Assembly (NCBI GenBank): GCA_964019335.1
Contig: OZ025663.1
Coordinates: 713,726-777,725, forward strand
Length of the DNA: 64,000 nt
Direction of reading: 5' to 3'
Source of the DNA: Diplonema japonicum
Lineage: Eukaryota > Euglenozoa > Diplonemea > Diplonemida > Diplonemidae
Positions 63,158 to 64,000 of the stretch are shown in pieces. A model generated the notes under the pieces. That model ran no database searches and was not told the origin of the DNA. It worked only from the letters and a program-made list of their open reading frames with translations. The position numbers and the translations under genes were made by a program. Numbering within the stretch: position 1 is the first letter of the stretch; the number at the start of each line of letters is the position of its first letter.

Positions 63158-64000
63158 TGCCCCACTCATTCCTCCCTAGTATGTTTTTGAATTTGCCTCT
63201 TCTTCTTTTAAGCCTTTTTTGAGATTTTTATTTTTGAATTTTTATCATTTGGAGTTGCTTCTTCTTCTTCCCCTCTCCCTCCCATAAAGAAAAAGAGAAA
63301 CCCATGCCTTCCTCCCAGGTTGGAACTTGATTGTCTGTTTTGGAATATTTTTATTTTCTCTTAAGATTTATCGTGCCTTGTGTGTCTTTTGAAGAAAAAA
63401 AAAAAAAAAAAACATTCTCAAGTCCCCCTTTTTAAAAAAACCTACCTCTGCTACCAATAGGAGTTTTCCTTCTACAGATTGTTTGCTGATGGTTTTGAGT
63501 TGATTCTTTTTTATTTTTTATCTTATGGTTTAACTAGAAGTTTTCCTTCTACAGCTTGTTCGCTGACGGGTGGGTTTATCAGGCGGGCTTCCATAGCTGG
63601 TGACCTATGGAAGCCTTCCCAAATTTTTTCTTTTTTTCAGGCCGGGCTGGGGAAGGACGGCAAGACCACCAACGGAGGAGAAACCGCTGCAGAAAGGGGA
63701 AAGGTGCAGGAAGACGAAGAGGACGAGAGGGCGTCTCACAAAGACTCCCTTCAATTCATATATCTTTTATTTTCTTTTTATTTTTCTTTTCTTTATTTTC
63801 TTTCTCCCAACCCTACCCCCCCTCGAAAAAAAAAAGAAAAGAAAAGAAAAGATTCATTCCTCCCTAGTTTATTATATTTTGCATCAGGTTCGCCGAGAAA
63901 ATAAAAGGAAAAACAAGGAAAGAGAACGGCAACCAAATTTTAAATTTTTATTTTATCATCAAAGGAGGTTTGAAAAAAAGAAAAATTAAAGAGAAGAAAG
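63158..64000. other. Right-end low-complexity region, no gene assigned
   Basis: T/A-rich and A-run DNA. A GC-richer island at about 63641-63755 follows a T-rich tract and CAG (63638-63640) and could be an exon of something beyond the window; I could not support a protein. TCATTCCTCCCTAGT occurs at about 63166-63180 and again near 63854-63868. Confidence 0.5.
63458..63569 (+). repeat. Imperfect 35-bp tandem-type repeat
   Basis: 63458-63492 and 63535-63569 share 31 of 35 bases (core AGTTTTCCTTCTACAG). They are spaced 77 bases apart. Both copies contain a pyrimidine-rich acceptor-like TTCTACAG. Confidence 0.7.

Noticed and set aside
63600-63989. Frames at the right edge as genes
   Set aside because: Phe/Lys-rich translations of T and A runs. 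Only the GC island at about 63641-63755 looks non-random, and it is too short to call.

Overview
The window comes from the nuclear genome of a euglenozoan protist, most likely a diplonemid. Three lines of evidence point there. (1) Bases 54126-54162 read as a spliced-leader (SL) exon that agrees, apart from about two positions, with the diplonemid SL as I remember it (core GCTACAGTTTCTGTAC, end TTTATTG). (2) All 20 protein genes I can support lie on the + strand, and nearly all have a pyrimidine/CA-rich stretch ending in AG 0-40 bases before the ATG, as expected for polycistronic transcription resolved by SL trans-splicing. (3) Several proteins are euglenozoan-flavoured: a capping enzyme with an adenylate-kinase-like N-terminus, a superoxide-dismutase-fold protein lacking metal ligands (as in kinetoplastid mitoribosomes), and a mitochondrially targeted arginine deiminase. 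Cis-introns are abundant and tiny. I placed 55, of 21-52 nt, mostly 30-40 nt, usually starting GTATG. The genetic code is standard.

Layout. 1-1021: 3' part of RUVBL1. 1539-2075: small membrane/coiled-coil protein. 3433-10652: giant coiled-coil protein (2310 aa). 11697-13031: unknown protein. 13094-14553: myristoylated two-domain cyclic-nucleotide-binding-like protein. 14748-17465: fused mRNA capping enzyme. 17724-19598: multi-pass membrane protein. 19706-21361: SOD-fold probable mitoribosomal protein. 21437-24301: SH3/coiled-coil protein. 24395-26584: RBM26/27-like RNA-binding protein. 27116-33757: three paralogous secreted beta-propeller proteins with a Cys-rich C-terminal domain, interrupted by a double GST-N/thioredoxin-fold gene. 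33758-38152: gene-poor, low-complexity DNA with a decayed endonuclease fragment. 38153-40453: CAP-Gly plus tandem doublecortin protein. 40592-42835: prolyl oligopeptidase. 43254-45806: double pentein (arginine deiminase fused to a CtlX/DDAH-like domain). 47259-49735: kinesin. 49812-51227: coiled-coil protein. 51288-53122: seven EF-hands joined to a NEK-like kinase.

The right end (53994-63157) holds the most remarkable item, a non-LTR retrotransposon with one uninterrupted 2804-codon ORF. It encodes an AlkB-like dioxygenase, a basic region, two hydrophobic segments, zinc fingers, an OTU cysteine protease, reverse transcriptase, a restriction-like endonuclease and a roughly 700-residue C-terminal extension. 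Its 5' end starts at the first bases of the SL and it is flanked by a 134-bp direct repeat with two differences. The simplest reading is recent retrotransposition of a full-length, already trans-spliced mRNA.

How the genes fit together: several products suit a flagellate cytoskeleton (kinesin, CAP-Gly/doublecortin protein, giant coiled-coil protein, EF-hand/NEK kinase, coiled-coil protein). Others serve RNA metabolism (capping enzyme, RBM26/27-like protein) and mitochondria (SOD-fold protein, pentein fusion, perhaps the 1539 gene). Spacers are dominated by homopolymer and C/T or A/G tracts. I saw no tRNA, rRNA or CRISPR array.
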